From: Sinorhizobium kostiense
GTDB lineage: Bacteria; Pseudomonadota; Alphaproteobacteria; Rhizobiales; Rhizobiaceae
DNA: 64,000 bases
NCBI RefSeq assembly: GCF_017874595.1
Contig: NZ_JAGILA010000007.1
Span: 310,001-374,000, forward strand
Reading direction: 5' to 3'
Part shown: positions 11,407 through 21,003 of the stretch, one piece after another
Layout of the letters: each line of letters begins with the position of its first letter
How positions within the stretch are numbered: the stretch's first letter is position 1
Translations under genes and position numbers: made by a program
Notes under the pieces: generated by a model
Seen by the model: only the letters and a program-made list of their open reading frames with translations
Database searches by the model: none
Told to the model about the DNA's origin: nothing

Positions 11407-12555
11407 GTGACACAGCTTCAGTCCCAGTCCGTTGCCGATGTCGTCCTCGACGAGGCGAGGACAGGACGTCGCTTCGTTTTCAGTGGTGACTGGCGGCACC
11501 ACACGGCCGAGGCCATGGCCGCCAAGTTGAAGCGGTTCGGAAAGCTCTCCGGCGGGCAGAACGAATTCGACTTGTCCAGTATCACGGCGATGGATACGGC
11601 CGGTGCTTGGCTCATCCGGCGCTTCATGAATGGAATCGGCAGCGAGGCCGGGGGCGAGGTTCGCTTCGCCGACGGTGGGCAGCGTTACGTCGAACTCGTG
11701 CGCGCCCTGCCGGACGGACTGCCGCTTCCGAAACGCGACAGCCGGAGGGGATCGCTATTTCAAAGACTGTTCGCACCGATCGGCGAATTGACGGTGTCAA
11801 TATGGACGGACACATTCGCGGCCATGTTCATCCTCGGCTCGGCGGTGCGTGGCGCACAAATGAAGTTGGGGCGCCACGCCGGCGTGTCGCCTGCCGCCAT
11901 CGTTCACCAGATCGACCGCATGGGCGTCATGGCCGTGCCGATCATCACGCTGATGTCGTTTCTGATCGGCGCCATCATCGCACAACAGGGCGCGTTCCAG
12001 CTCCGCTCCTTCGGCGCCGAAATCTTCGTCGTGGACCTGGTCGGCATTCTGCAATTGCGTGAAATCGGAGTGCTTTTGACGGCGATCATGATTGCCGGCC
12101 GGTCGGGCAGTGCCATCACGGCCGAGATCGGCTCGATGAAGATGCGCGAAGAGGTCGATGCGCTGAAAGTCATGGGATTGAGCCCTGTCGGCGTGCTTGT
12201 CTTTCCGCGGCTGGTGGCATTGACGATCGTGCTGCCGCTCTTGACGATTGTCGCCAATTTCGCCGCGCTTACCGGGGCGGCCTTCGTCGCCTGGGGCTAT
12301 TCCGACATCACCTTCGCAACATTCCTTGCGCGACTGCAGGAGTCGATCGACTTTTCCACGGTAGCAGCGGGCATGATCAAGGCGCCCTTCATGGCGCTGA
12401 TCATCGGGGTGGTCGCCGCGGTCGAGGGCCTGAAAGTCGGCGGCAGCGCCGAGTCTCTTGGCCGCCACGTCACTTCGTCGGTGGTCAAGTCGATCTTCGT
12501 CGTCATTCTCGTCGACGGACTGTTTGCCATGTTCTATGCGGCAATCGATTTTTGA
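11407..12555 (+). CDS. MlaE-family lipid ABC permease with N-terminal STAS domain
   Basis: A 382-residue permease of the MlaE/Ttg2B family, the membrane part of phospholipid transport systems. Residues 1 to about 105 form a STAS-like domain (FDLSSITAMDTAGAWLIRR), which in E. coli is a separate protein, MlaB. The permease part contains GAIIAQQGAFQLRSFGAE and the family signature IAGRSGSAITAEIGSMKMRE with several membrane segments. The start is GTG at 11407; the upstream GGAAGACC is a modest ribosome site. It is the first gene of a four-gene set with the ATPase, MCE protein and lipoprotein. Confidence 0.88.
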   Translation: MTQLQSQSVADVVLDEARTGRRFVFSGDWRHHTAEAMAAKLKRFGKLSGGQNEFDLSSITAMDTAGAWLIRRFMNGIGSEAGGEVRFADGGQRYVELVRALPDGLPLPKRDSRRGSLFQRLFAPIGELTVSIWTDTFAAMFILGSAVRGAQMKLGRHAGVSPAAIVHQIDRMGVMAVPIITLMSFLIGAIIAQQGAFQLRSFGAEIFVVDLVGILQLREIGVLLTAIMIAGRSGSAITAEIGSMKMREEVDALKVMGLSPVGVLVFPRLVALTIVLPLLTIVANFAALTGAAFVAWGYSDITFATFLARLQESIDFSTVAAGMIKAPFMALIIGVVAAVEGLKVGGSAESLGRHVTSSVVKSIFVVILVDGLFAMFYAAIDF

Positions 12556-12565
12556 GGCGGGTGGC

Positions 12566-13372
12566 ATGGTTCAATCGGTATTGAAGAAGCAGCCGGACCA
12601 GGCGGCGGAGCACCGCGAGGCCGTCCTTTCCGTTCGCGATCTCACCGTCGGCTTCGGTGACAACATCGTGCTCGACAGGCTTGATCTCGAGGTCTATCGC
12701 GGCGAAATCCTCGGCTTTGTCGGCGCTTCGGGAACCGGCAAATCGGTGCTGATGCGAACGGTGTTGCGGCTGCTGCCGAAGCGTTCCGGCACTATTGAAA
12801 TCCTCGGAAACGAATACGACAGATTGAGCTTGAGGGAGCGAATTGCACTCGACATGCGCCTCGGCGTGCTGTTCCAGCACGGCGCGCTCTTTTCCGCGCT
12901 CACCGTTCGCGAGAACATCCAGGTGCCGATGCGTGAGTACCTCGACCTGCCGCAGGATCTGATGGACGAGTTTGCTCGCCTGAAAATCGAGCTGGTCGGC
13001 TTGGCGCCCGAGGCAGCTGATAAATATCCCGCCGAGCTTTCCGGTGGTATGATTAAGCGTGCGGCGCTCGCGCGTGCGCTCGCACTCGACCCGGACCTGG
13101 TCTTCCTGGACGAGCCGACGTCCGGCCTCGATCCGATCGGTGCGGCGGAGTTCGACGAGCTGATCGCCAAGTTGCGGGACACACTTGGGTTGACCGTGTA
13201 TATGGTGACTCACGATCTGGACAGCCTGTTTACGGTCTGCGACCGGATCGCGGTCCTCGGCCAGAAACGCGTGCTCGTGTCCGGGACCATCGAGGACATG
13301 CTTGCCTGCGAGGAGCCATGGGTAAAATCCTATTTCCGCGGCAAGCGGGGAAGGGCGGTCGTGCGGGCGTGA
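12566..13372 (+). CDS. MlaF-family ABC transporter ATPase
   Basis: A 268-residue ABC ATPase that would power the adjacent MlaE-type permease. The Walker A motif GASGTGKS is at residues 53-60, the signature LSGGM follows AAEKYPAE-like sequence in mid-protein, Walker B is LVFLDEPTSGLDP, and the switch histidine is in MVTHDLDS. The LSGGMIKR form of the signature is typical of MlaF-type ATPases. The start at 12566 lies 10 bases after the permease stop and is preceded by GAGGCGGG, so the two are translated together. A longer in-frame start lies within the permease gene and is not used. Confidence 0.9.
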   Translation: MVQSVLKKQPDQAAEHREAVLSVRDLTVGFGDNIVLDRLDLEVYRGEILGFVGASGTGKSVLMRTVLRLLPKRSGTIEILGNEYDRLSLRERIALDMRLGVLFQHGALFSALTVRENIQVPMREYLDLPQDLMDEFARLKIELVGLAPEAADKYPAELSGGMIKRAALARALALDPDLVFLDEPTSGLDPIGAAEFDELIAKLRDTLGLTVYMVTHDLDSLFTVCDRIAVLGQKRVLVSGTIEDMLACEEPWVKSYFRGKRGRAVVRA

Positions 13373-13470
13373 AGGCGACCCGCCCGTCAGTGGAAGGACG
13401 CGCTTCGGAAAGGTTCGCCTGCCGAAGCCGGTTGGATAAGCGGCAAGAGCCGCAAGGGTGATCGGAGCCG

Positions 13471-14841
13471 ATGGAAACCAAAGCGAATTATGCCATTGTC
13501 GGCTTTTTCACGGTATTCGTGATCGCCGCCGCCTTCGGCTTCGTCTACTGGATGGCGCAATATGGCCGGGCGGGGCAGATGGTGGAACTCGTGGTCAACA
13601 TTCCCGGTTCCGCCAGTGGCCTTACCGTCGGCTCGCCCGTGCGCTTCAATGGCATCAATGTCGGCACCGTCCGCAATCTGGCGATCGACGCCAATGATCC
13701 GCGCTATTCGATCGCCATTACGGAGGTTTCGGCCGATGCGCCGGTGCTGACCTCCACCAGGGCGACGCTGGAAGTCCAGGGGCTGACCGGTGCCGCCTAT
13801 ATCGAGCTCAGCGGCGGCCGCAAGGGTGACGAGAACATTCTGAAGACGGCGCTCGAAAAAGGGACGCAGGCCACGATCACCGCCGACCAATCGAGCGTCA
13901 CCAGCCTGCTTGCGACCGCCGACCAGATCCTCGACCGGGCAAACAGCGCCATCACCGATATCCAGGGCTTCGTGACGGACATCCGCCGCCCGCTCACCTC
14001 GACGATCGGCAATGCCGAGAAATTCTCGAAGGCGCTTGCAGATAATTCCGACGTCATCGATCAATTCCTGAAAAGCGTCGAGGAATTGTCGGCATCGGTC
14101 AGTACAGCTTCGAGGAAGCTCGACACCACGCTCGAAGGCGCCGACAGGCTGATCAAGTCCGTCGACCCGAAGAAGATCGACACGATCGTCAGCAATGCCG
14201 AGCAACTGAGCAAGGATCTGAGGGATGCCTCGGGTGGCGTTTCTGAGGCGATCGCCGGCTTCAGGCGCACGGTTGGCACCTACAACCAGTTCGGCGAGAG
14301 CGCGCGGGAGACGCTGAAGCGCGTCGACGCGCTGGTGGCGGCCGTCGACGCGCAGAAGATCGGATCGGTCGTCGACGACATTTCCGTTGCGAGCGCGGAT
14401 GCCCGAAAGATTGCCGCCCAGGTATCCAGCTTCGCCGAAAAGATCTCCGGCCGCCAGGAAGACATCGACCAGACGATCACTGATTTCACCCAGATGTCGA
14501 ACAAGCTGAATGCCGCCTCGAATCGTGTCGACGGCATTCTGGCGAAGATCGACGGCTTCCTTGGCGATGCCGATGCGCCGTCGCTTTCGGCCGAAGCGCG
14601 TTCGACGCTCGAATCCTTCCGGAAAATGGCCAACAACCTCAATGCGCAGATCGGTCCCATCACAGAGAACCTCAAGCGTTTCTCGGGGTCGGGTCTGCGC
14701 GACGTGGAGGCACTCGTCACCGAAACGCGCCGCACTGTGCAAAGTCTTCAAAGCACGATTTCCAGTTTCGACAGAAATCCACAACGCCTTCTATTCGGCG
14801 GCGAAACAGTTAAGCAATATGATGGCCGCACGCGGCGCTGA
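13471..14841 (+). CDS. MlaD-family MCE substrate-binding protein
   Basis: A 456-residue membrane-anchored periplasmic protein. Residues about 8-28 form one membrane helix (YAIVGFFTVFVIAAAFGFV). The MCE domain follows (about 37-115, with GLTVGSPVRFNGINVGTV and LEVQGLTGAAYIEL). The long C-terminal part is rich in short heptad-like segments and would form a helical stalk, as in PqiB/YebT-type or long MlaD proteins. It would bind lipids between the inner membrane permease and the outer membrane. GGAGCC is 6 bases before the start. It is the third gene in the operon. Confidence 0.88.
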   Translation: METKANYAIVGFFTVFVIAAAFGFVYWMAQYGRAGQMVELVVNIPGSASGLTVGSPVRFNGINVGTVRNLAIDANDPRYSIAITEVSADAPVLTSTRATLEVQGLTGAAYIELSGGRKGDENILKTALEKGTQATITADQSSVTSLLATADQILDRANSAITDIQGFVTDIRRPLTSTIGNAEKFSKALADNSDVIDQFLKSVEELSASVSTASRKLDTTLEGADRLIKSVDPKKIDTIVSNAEQLSKDLRDASGGVSEAIAGFRRTVGTYNQFGESARETLKRVDALVAAVDAQKIGSVVDDISVASADARKIAAQVSSFAEKISGRQEDIDQTITDFTQMSNKLNAASNRVDGILAKIDGFLGDADAPSLSAEARSTLESFRKMANNLNAQIGPITENLKRFSGSGLRDVEALVTETRRTVQSLQSTISSFDRNPQRLLFGGETVKQYDGRTRR

Positions 14842-14921
14842 TTCGCACGTCGCGGGATCGCGAATGGGTTGAGCGCGGCGGGGGGCTGCGCGAAGCCTGA
14901 TTGTTTGGGGATGTCTGCAGT

Positions 14922-15539
14922 ATGCGTTTTCCGGGTCTGGTAGCTGTGCGTAAGGCGGGGGCCGCCCGGACAGCAGTAGTCGTTTCGTTAGCGATGATGT
15001 TGGCGGGCTGCGGAACGCGTCCGGCAGTCAACGATACCTTCAGCCTGGCAACCACACCCGTTGTCGATCGACCTGCGTCTACCGGGCGGCAAATCCTGGT
15101 GCCGGAGCCGACAGCGCTGAAAACACTCGACAGCGAACAGATCGTCGTCCGACTGTCGCGGTCGGAAATACAATTCCTCGCCAGGGCGCAATGGGGCGAC
15201 CGGCTGCCGAGGATCGTGCAGGACAAGCTCGTCCAGACCTTCGAGAACACCGGCAGGGTCGGCGGCGTCGGCAAGCCGGGTCAGGGGCTGGCGATCGACT
15301 ATCAGGTCGTCACTGAAATCCGTGCCTTCGAGATTTCCACCGACGGGCCGGACACGGCGGTAGTCGAGATCTTCGCGAAGCTTCTGGACGACCGGAATGG
15401 CACAGTGCGCCACCAACGAGCGTTCAAGGCTGTGGCGCCGGTAAGCGGGCCGGGCAATACAGCCTTTGTTTCGGCCCTGGATGCGGCTTTCGCGAAGGTG
15501 GCGGCTGACATCGTCGGTTGGACGTTGGCATCGATCTAG
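14922..15539 (+). CDS. ABC-type transport auxiliary lipoprotein (PqiC/MlaX-like)
   Basis: A 205-residue lipoprotein closing the Mla-type operon. The N-terminus is basic, then hydrophobic, and ends in a lipobox LAGC near residues 28-31, so it is likely acylated and envelope-bound. The mature part resembles the PF03886 auxiliary lipoprotein family (VVDRPASTGRQILVPEPTALKTLDSEQIVVR, then QWGDRLPRIVQDKLVQTFE, quoted here as separate short stretches of the family pattern). In PqiABC and related systems the lipoprotein docks the MCE protein to the outer membrane. A TTG start 21 bases upstream is possible but less likely. Confidence 0.82.
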   Translation: MRFPGLVAVRKAGAARTAVVVSLAMMLAGCGTRPAVNDTFSLATTPVVDRPASTGRQILVPEPTALKTLDSEQIVVRLSRSEIQFLARAQWGDRLPRIVQDKLVQTFENTGRVGGVGKPGQGLAIDYQVVTEIRAFEISTDGPDTAVVEIFAKLLDDRNGTVRHQRAFKAVAPVSGPGNTAFVSALDAAFAKVAADIVGWTLASI

Positions 15540-15603
15540 CTTCTGACGCCAAAGGGATTTCGCCCGCAGATGAGGGCAAATGCCGCCCGGCGGGTCGCGG
15601 CGT

Positions 15604-15882
15604 TCAGCCGCTGCCGACCTTCGCCAGCTCGATTCGGTTGATTACATCGGTGACGCCGGGGACGGCTCTTGCCGCTTCTTCAGCGCGGACGATTTCCTCT
15701 TCCGACGCCACCCTTCCGTCAAGCACTGCCGTGCTGCCGGTGCAGGTGACCTGAACGTTGACGGCATCCAGCCCGGGGGCCACGGCGAGCAAGTGTGCCA
15801 CACGGCGCTCGAGTTCGGCCGGATGCTCCGGTGTCACGCGCTCCGGTTCCTCGCCAAAAAATGTGCGTTTCTTGAACACCAT
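15604..15882 (-). CDS. BON domain protein
   Basis: A 92-residue protein with one BON domain (about residues 20-90): ELERRVAHLLAVAPGLD, then VTCTGSTAVLDGRVAS, and AVPGVTDVINRIEL with the conserved glycine-valine turn. BON domains bind phospholipid or envelope components. There is no obvious signal peptide, which is unusual for OsmY-like BON proteins, so it may be cytosolic or start differently. It converges on the Mla-type operon with 64 bases between stops. Confidence 0.75.
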   Translation of the reverse strand: MVFKKRTFFGEEPERVTPEHPAELERRVAHLLAVAPGLDAVNVQVTCTGSTAVLDGRVASEEEIVRAEEAARAVPGVTDVINRIELAKVGSG

Positions 15883-16068
15883 GCCTCGATCCCTCGTTCG
15901 AAGGGAAACGCCGTAGCATGAAATTTGTTCGTGGCTTCGCTGCTGTCATACCAGCGGCAGTGGATTGTGACCGAAGCATCACGAGCGCGGCGCAAACGCA
16001 GCCGCAGCGCGCAAGAGCCGGCCTGTCCCACCAGATCGGTCAGAATCTACTGCCGTTGGATGCGACAA

Positions 16069-16986
16069 TCATGGCCAGCGAACCACCGGCGGGAGCGACG
16101 AGAGGATCGAATCGACGTTGCCGCCAGTCTTGAGGCCGAAGATCGTGCCGCGGTCGTAGAGCAGGTTGAACTCGACATAGCGGCCGCGGCGCACCAGCTG
16201 CTCGTCGCGATCCGTCTCGCTCCAGGGCGTATTGAAATTCGACCTGACGATCTTCGGGTAAACGAGCGCAAAAGCCCTGCCGACGTCCCGGGTGAAGGCG
16301 AAGTCTGCCTGCCAGCCGCCGAGCTCGTCCGGCGAATGCAGCCAATCATAGAATATGCCGCCGGTGCCGCGTGGTTCGTTGCGGTGCTTGAGGAAGAAAT
16401 ATTCGTCACACCATTCCTTGAATTTCGCATGATCGGCGACCGGGTGGCGATTGCAGGTGATCTCCATCGCGCGATGGAAGAGTACCGTGTCCGGGTCGGT
16501 CATGACGCGCCGTCGATCGAGCACCGGCGTCAGGTCCGCGCCGCCGCCGAACCAATTGCTGGTGGTGACGACCATCCTCGTATTCATGTGAACGGCAGGC
16601 ACGTTGGGGTTGACCGGGTGGGCGATCAGCGAAATGCCGGAGGCCCAGAAGCGCGGATCCTCGCTGGCGCCCGGGATTTGGCCGCGGAACTCCGGGGAAA
16701 ATTCGCCATGGACAGTGGAGGTGTGGACGCCGACCTTCTCGAAGACTCGGCCCTCCATCATCGACATGCGCCCGCCGCCGCCGGCGCCCTCTTCACGAAG
16801 CCAGTCCCTGGCGACGAAGCGGCCTGCGGGCTGGTCCGACAGCGGGCCGCTGAGATCGTCTTCGAGCGCCTCGAAGGCCGCACAGATCGCATCGCGCAGG
16901 CTCTCGAACCAGGCCTTGGCTTCGGCCTTCTTGTCTTCGATGTCGGCAGGCAGTCCCTGCGGCAATTGCGGTCTTTCCATGGACAT
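16069..16986 (-). CDS. hemF: Oxygen-dependent coproporphyrinogen-III oxidase HemF
   Basis: HemF oxidatively decarboxylates coproporphyrinogen III to protoporphyrinogen IX using O2, late in heme synthesis. The 305-residue protein has the typical family length and motifs: [10 protein letters not shown] near residue 70, [22 protein letters not shown] near 132 (shown by the HMNTR and FGGGADLTP parts), [22 protein letters not shown] near 192, and the terminal [20 protein letters not shown] with [13 protein letters not shown]. The start gives MSMERPQLP; a second ATG two codons later is possible. No FNR-type box was seen upstream. Confidence 0.95.
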   Translation of the reverse strand: MSMERPQLPQGLPADIEDKKAEAKAWFESLRDAICAAFEALEDDLSGPLSDQPAGRFVARDWLREEGAGGGGRMSMMEGRVFEKVGVHTSTVHGEFSPEFRGQIPGASEDPRFWASGISLIAHPVNPNVPAVHMNTRMVVTTSNWFGGGADLTPVLDRRRVMTDPDTVLFHRAMEITCNRHPVADHAKFKEWCDEYFFLKHRNEPRGTGGIFYDWLHSPDELGGWQADFAFTRDVGRAFALVYPKIVRSNFNTPWSETDRDEQLVRRGRYVEFNLLYDRGTIFGLKTGGNVDSILSSLPPVVRWP

Positions 16987-17175
16987 TCAATTCCGTTTGC
17001 GGCGCGTGTCGTTGCCGATTCGATCGTCGTCGCCACAGTTCATATTTTCGCTCGAATGGCAACGGCGGGGCGATTCCCGTGACAATCTCCGCAATGCCGG
17101 ACTGCGCTGCGGCGAGAGACACAAGGGCTGGCAATGGTGCCGTCGCCATCCTACATTTCTTGGAGAGGTACAGCC

Positions 17176-17436
17176 ATGGCGAAGTTACCACCAGGACCGC
17201 CGCTCGATGGCTTGCGGCGTCAGATCGACCGGCACCGCCGGGAAAATCCCGCGCGAGGCGATAGTCTCTTCGTGCGCGAGACCTTCCGCCTCGAACGCAA
17301 TGCAGCCCGCGCCAAGGCTCGCGAATGGTTCGAGACCTGGCCGAAGGCCGCCTATTGGACTGAGGTCGAAAGCTGGCGGCAGCTCGAGGGCGGTGAGATC
17401 GAGTTTACGATGCGGCGGCTTCCAAGCGCGGATTAA
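17176..17436 (+). CDS. Conserved small protein of unknown function
   Basis: An 86-residue, arginine-rich and probably soluble protein without a recognised domain. It contains REWFETWPKAAYWTEVESW, a tryptophan-rich stretch in the middle that looks helical. The start at 17176 has a clear GGAGAGG ribosome site at 17162-17168; a frame extending back to 17134 has none. It is divergent from hemF, with about 190 bases between their starts. The sequence type is known to me from rhizobial genomes but without function. Confidence 0.6.
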   Translation: MAKLPPGPPLDGLRRQIDRHRRENPARGDSLFVRETFRLERNAARAKAREWFETWPKAAYWTEVESWRQLEGGEIEFTMRRLPSAD

Positions 17437-17702
17437 GGTCCGTCCGCTTCGGGCACTTTGTCGCGGCCTTTTTGAGGCGCACCGGGACGGGATGCGTCAC
17501 CCTCGCTGGCCGGTCCACGCAGCTGCGGAGGACGGGGCAAGTCCGGGGACGGAGGTAATGCATCCGGCTCTTCGCCAGGTGCACCTTTTAACGGCAAAAT
17601 CCTCGTTTGCCGTCAGACGCTATGGCCAAGTCCACGCAGACGGGATAAACCTCTGGCTGTTCTTCTGCCCCGCACCAGTCCCACGTGCACCCGTCCGGTC
17701 TC

Positions 17703-18881
17703 ATGCCCGTCCTTCGCTCGGTCATCGTTCTGTCTGTCACCCAGATCATCGCCTGGGGTGCGATGTTCATGTTCGTCTCGGTGACCGCGCCGGCGATGGC
17801 GAGGGATCTCGGGCTCGCGCCTTCAAGCATCTATCTCGGCCCAACAGTCATGCTTCTGGCCATGGCGCTCGGTTCCCCGCCGTTGGGGTCGTACTATGCG
17901 CGCCTTGGGGCGCGGCCGGTGCTCGCCTGCGGATCGGCACTTGCCGCACCCGGGCTTTGGCTGCTCGCCGTGGCTGAAGGACCGCTCGTCTATTTTGCCG
18001 CCTGGGCGATCCTCGGTCTGGCGGGGGCTCAGACGTTGACGACATCGGCGCATGTCTTTCTGACCGAGGTCGCCGGGGAGGGTGCGCGCAGGGCGATCGG
18101 GGCACAGATGCTTGCGATGGCGCTTGCGCCAAGCGTTTCCTGGCCCATGACCGTCTACTGGGAAGCCACCCTCGGCTGGCGCGGCACATATGTGCTCTAC
18201 GGTGCCGCGATGCTCCTCGTCTGCACACCGCTGCATCTTTGGGCTCTGCCGCGGACCAGGCCGGCGGCCACCGCGCCAAAGGCTGCTGTTGCCGCCGGGA
18301 AAGCTGGACATTCACAGCGACATCGCCTGCTGGTCGTCGCTCTGATCACCGCAGCGGTTGCGCTCAACGGCTTCGTCACCTGGGGATTTCAACTGGTCCT
18401 GATCGACCTGTTTCGCAGCTTCGCGGTGGCGGACTATCTAGCGGTAGGTTTCGGTTCCGCGATCGGCTTTATCCAGCTCTCGGCGCGGCTCTTCGATTTT
18501 CTCGGCGGCAATCGCTGGGATGGGGTGACGACCGGCCTTTTCGCCGCAGCGCTCATGCCGATCGCACTGTTCATGCTGATCCTCGGAGGAGGGACGGAAG
18601 GGACGATCGTTCTCTTCCTCGTGCTCTACGGGCTTTCGAGCGGCGCTATGTCTGTCAGCCGGGCGACGATGCCGCTCGCCTTTTTTACGCCGGCGCAATA
18701 TGCCACGGTCATGGCGCGCCTTGGCCTGCCGCTCAATCTGGCTTTCGCCACCGCGCCGCCGTTTTTCTCCTTTGTGCTCGCCGAGGCGGGCAACCGCTTG
18801 GCGCTGGCGGTCGCACTTGGCTGTTCCCTTGGCACATTGGCGAGCATGGTCCTGCTCAGCCGGATGAGAACCGCTGCATGA
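17703..18881 (+). CDS. MFS transporter
   Basis: A 392-residue carrier with about twelve membrane segments, including VIVLSVTQIIAWGAMFMFV at the start, LACGSALAAPGLWLLAVAEG and a late LPLNLAFATAPPFFSFVLAE. The first intracellular loop is YYARLGARPVL, a weakened form of the MFS DRxGRR motif. The group resembles unassigned rhizobial arabinose-efflux-like permeases; the substrate is unknown. The start at 17703 is preferred to a GTG at 17685. It converges with soxR, six bases separating the stops. Confidence 0.78.
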   Translation: MPVLRSVIVLSVTQIIAWGAMFMFVSVTAPAMARDLGLAPSSIYLGPTVMLLAMALGSPPLGSYYARLGARPVLACGSALAAPGLWLLAVAEGPLVYFAAWAILGLAGAQTLTTSAHVFLTEVAGEGARRAIGAQMLAMALAPSVSWPMTVYWEATLGWRGTYVLYGAAMLLVCTPLHLWALPRTRPAATAPKAAVAAGKAGHSQRHRLLVVALITAAVALNGFVTWGFQLVLIDLFRSFAVADYLAVGFGSAIGFIQLSARLFDFLGGNRWDGVTTGLFAAALMPIALFMLILGGGTEGTIVLFLVLYGLSSGAMSVSRATMPLAFFTPAQYATVMARLGLPLNLAFATAPPFFSFVLAEAGNRLALAVALGCSLGTLASMVLLSRMRTAA

Positions 18882-18887
18882 ATTGGT

Positions 18888-19376
18888 TTAGCCGGTCTCG
18901 CGTTCGCTTGGGCCGTCGGCCGGATCGATCAGGCGTGGCCCGGCCCCTTCGGTTCCGAGCACGTCATAGGGGTTGCGCAATGGGCAGTCGCGCATCGACA
19001 GGCAGCCGCAGCCGATGCAGCCGGTCAGTTGATCGCGCAGCGCCGTCAGCTTGGTGATGCGCTCGTCGAGCTGTTGCCGCCAAGTCATTGACAATCGGGC
19101 CCAGTCCTCGGCCGTCAGCGGCCGGTCGTCAGGCAGCACCGACAGAGCGGTCTGGATCTCCGAGAGCGGGATGCCGGTGCGCTGCGCGACCTTGATGACG
19201 GCAACGCGCCTCAGAACCCCACGCGGGTAGCGGCGCTGATTGCCGCGGCTCCGATTGCTGCGGATGAGGCCTTTCGTCTCGTAAAAATGGAGCGTCGAGA
19301 CGGCGACGCCGCTACGCTCGGCGACCTCGCCGACCGTCAGCTCGCGCTTGAGATCGTGGGTGTAATCTTTTTTCAT
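18888..19376 (-). CDS. soxR: Redox-sensitive regulator SoxR
   Basis: A MerR-family activator of 162 residues. The N-terminal helix-turn-helix reads [21 protein letters not shown] with the following wing, and the C-terminus has the 2Fe-2S cysteine cluster C-x2-C-x-C-x5-C at residues 120, 123, 125 and 131. Oxidation of this cluster by redox-cycling compounds switches SoxR on. Outside the enteric bacteria SoxR usually controls a few genes directly instead of soxS. Here it is divergent from an FMN reductase, and the shared promoter holds a perfect SoxR-type dyad. The start at 19376 (MKKDYTH) gives a usual length; an upstream ATG at 19394 lies inside the operator. Confidence 0.95.
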   Translation of the reverse strand: MKKDYTHDLKRELTVGEVAERSGVAVSTLHFYETKGLIRSNRSRGNQRRYPRGVLRRVAVIKVAQRTGIPLSEIQTALSVLPDDRPLTAEDWARLSMTWRQQLDERITKLTALRDQLTGCIGCGCLSMRDCPLRNPYDVLGTEGAGPRLIDPADGPSERETG

Positions 19377-19384
19377 GGGCGCTA

Positions 19385-19415
19385 TTGACCTCAACTATAG
19401 TTGAGGTTCTATAGC
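19385..19415 (+). promoter_or_regulatory. SoxR operator within a 19-bp-spacer promoter
   Basis: A perfect 20-base palindrome, ACCTCAACTATAGTTGAGGT (19388-19407), lies between a -35 TTGACC (19385-19390) and a -10 TATAGC (19410-19415). The spacer is 19 bases, the over-long spacing typical of MerR/SoxR-activated promoters. The promoter points to the FMN reductase at 19455, and the operator begins 12 bases upstream of the soxR start codon, so SoxR may also repress itself. Confidence 0.85.
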
Positions 19416-19454
19416 ATGAGCTCCCTGTAGCCAACAACAAGGAGCTGATCCCGC

Positions 19455-20027
19455 ATGACAGAGAAGATGACGCTTGCCCTGATCTACGGCAGTGCGCGGC
19501 AGGGCCGCTTTTGCGATACGGTCGCGAGCTGGCTTATCCGCGAGCTTTCGACCTCCGACGTCTTCAGCCTGACGATCATCGATCCGCTGAGATTCAGGAG
19601 CGCTCGAGGCGAAAAGCCCGGCGACATGGCCGAGTGGATGGAGCGCAAGGTGGCTGAAGCGGACGCCTTCATCGTCATCACGCCGGAATACAATCATGGC
19701 TATCCGGCAGCTCTGAAGGAGTTGATCGATTCTGTCTATGAGCCCTGGCACGCCAAGCCCGTGGCCTTCGTCTCCTATGGCGGCGCTTCCGGCGGCATCC
19801 GGGCGGTCGAACAGTTGCGCCAGGTGTTCGGCGAATTGCATGCGGTTACGCTGAGGGACGGAGTAGCCTTCCCGAAAGCCTGGTCGAAGTTCGACGCGGC
19901 CGGCAATCCTTACAAGCCTGGGGAGATGCAGGCGCCGCTGTTCCTGATGATGGATCGGCTGACCTGGTGGGCGCGCACCCTGAAATCCGCACGCAGGGCG
20001 ACCCCCTATAACGAGATCGCCGCATGA
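19455..20027 (+). CDS. NADPH-dependent FMN reductase-family flavoprotein
   Basis: A 190-residue flavodoxin-like reductase. The phosphate-binding loop is IYGSARQGRFCD near residues 10-21, and the family signature TPEYNHGYPAALKELID sits near 75-91, followed by VSYGGASGGIRAVEQLR. Such enzymes reduce quinones, azo dyes or FMN with NADPH. Its location behind a SoxR-type promoter suggests a defence role against redox-cycling compounds. AAGGAGCTGATCC ahead of the start gives a good ribosome site. Confidence 0.88.
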   Translation: MTEKMTLALIYGSARQGRFCDTVASWLIRELSTSDVFSLTIIDPLRFRSARGEKPGDMAEWMERKVAEADAFIVITPEYNHGYPAALKELIDSVYEPWHAKPVAFVSYGGASGGIRAVEQLRQVFGELHAVTLRDGVAFPKAWSKFDAAGNPYKPGEMQAPLFLMMDRLTWWARTLKSARRATPYNEIAA

Positions 20028-20074
20028 CGGGCACGGCCCCTTCCAGGCCGGTGGCGCCCTTCTGGCTGATGCGG

Positions 20075-20536
20075 TCAGAAGGCGTCGGTCTGCCGCATCG
20101 CCTCTCCGACGATCATCGCGGTCGCCATTGCTATGTTGAGCGAGCGCTGGCCCGGCGCCATCGGAATGAGGATCCGTGCGTCGGCTCGGTCATGCACATG
20201 ATCGGGCACGCCGGCGCTTTCGCGGCCAAAGAGAAGGATATCGTCGGCGCGATAGCTGAAGCGCGTATACGGCTCGGCCGCCTTTGTCGAGGCGAGCACA
20301 AGTCGTTTCCCCGTTTCCGCTCGCCATGCTTGGAAGCGTTCCCAGCTGACGTGCCGGGTCAGCGTCACGGCGGCGATGTAGTCCATGCCGGCGCGTTTCA
20401 GGTTCCGGTCGGAAAGATCGAAGCCAGCCGGTTCGATTATGTCGACCGAAAGGCCGAGGCAGGCGGCGAGCCGGAGGATGGTGCCGGTGTTGCCCGGTAT
20501 GTCCGGCTGGTAGAGTGCGATGCGAAGAGCGTTCAT
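20075..20536 (-). CDS. trmL: tRNA (cytidine(34)-2'-O)-methyltransferase TrmL
   Basis: A SPOUT methyltransferase of 153 residues that 2'-O-methylates the wobble base of tRNA-Leu isoacceptors. The N-terminus IALYQPDIPGNTGTILR and the knot motifs LLFGRESAGVP and IPMAPGQRSLNIAMA are diagnostic. Length equals the family norm. It converges with the FMN reductase and appears monocistronic. Confidence 0.93.
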   Translation of the reverse strand: MNALRIALYQPDIPGNTGTILRLAACLGLSVDIIEPAGFDLSDRNLKRAGMDYIAAVTLTRHVSWERFQAWRAETGKRLVLASTKAAEPYTRFSYRADDILLFGRESAGVPDHVHDRADARILIPMAPGQRSLNIAMATAMIVGEAMRQTDAF

Positions 20537-21003
20537 GGACGATCAGGCCGTTTGGTGAGACGTGGAGGGATTGGACTGTCCTTTTGCATCGAATGGGCTT
20601 CAACGACGAGCATTTGGTCAAGCGCTGTATGCGGTATCGCTGAATTTGCCGCCGCTAATCTGTGCTGGATTGGCAACATTTGGGCCGCTGGAGAAGAAAC
20701 GTGCAGGAAAATACATGCGACAATCTGGCGCGGCAGGCGGAATAAGGGTAAAGGTCAATCCTCTTCCACGCGAACCGACGGAGGCATGCATGACAGTTCT
20801 GATGTTGACACGCCTCCCACATGTGGCCGGGCCTTCCCCGGCCTGACCGGTTCCGCGCCCTTTCCGTCTATCGATCGAATGAAGCGCGCTCCGGTTCTCC
20901 GGAGGTTCTAGCGCGAGTCGCGGCCATTTCCGGAGAATTTTTCAGAGATAACGAATGCGGGGAGACCCGCCTTCCTTCAATATCCCATGAAGGAGCTTCA
21001 GAA
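20537..21003. other. Intergenic region, no supported gene
   Basis: These 467 bases separate the start of trmL from the first ABC exporter. Short open frames are present on the plus strand (one of 94 codons from 20562), but none has a ribosome site together with a recognisable protein. The region must contain the promoters of trmL and of the ABC gene; AAGGAGCTT at about 20991-20999 is the ribosome site of the latter. Confidence 0.5.
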
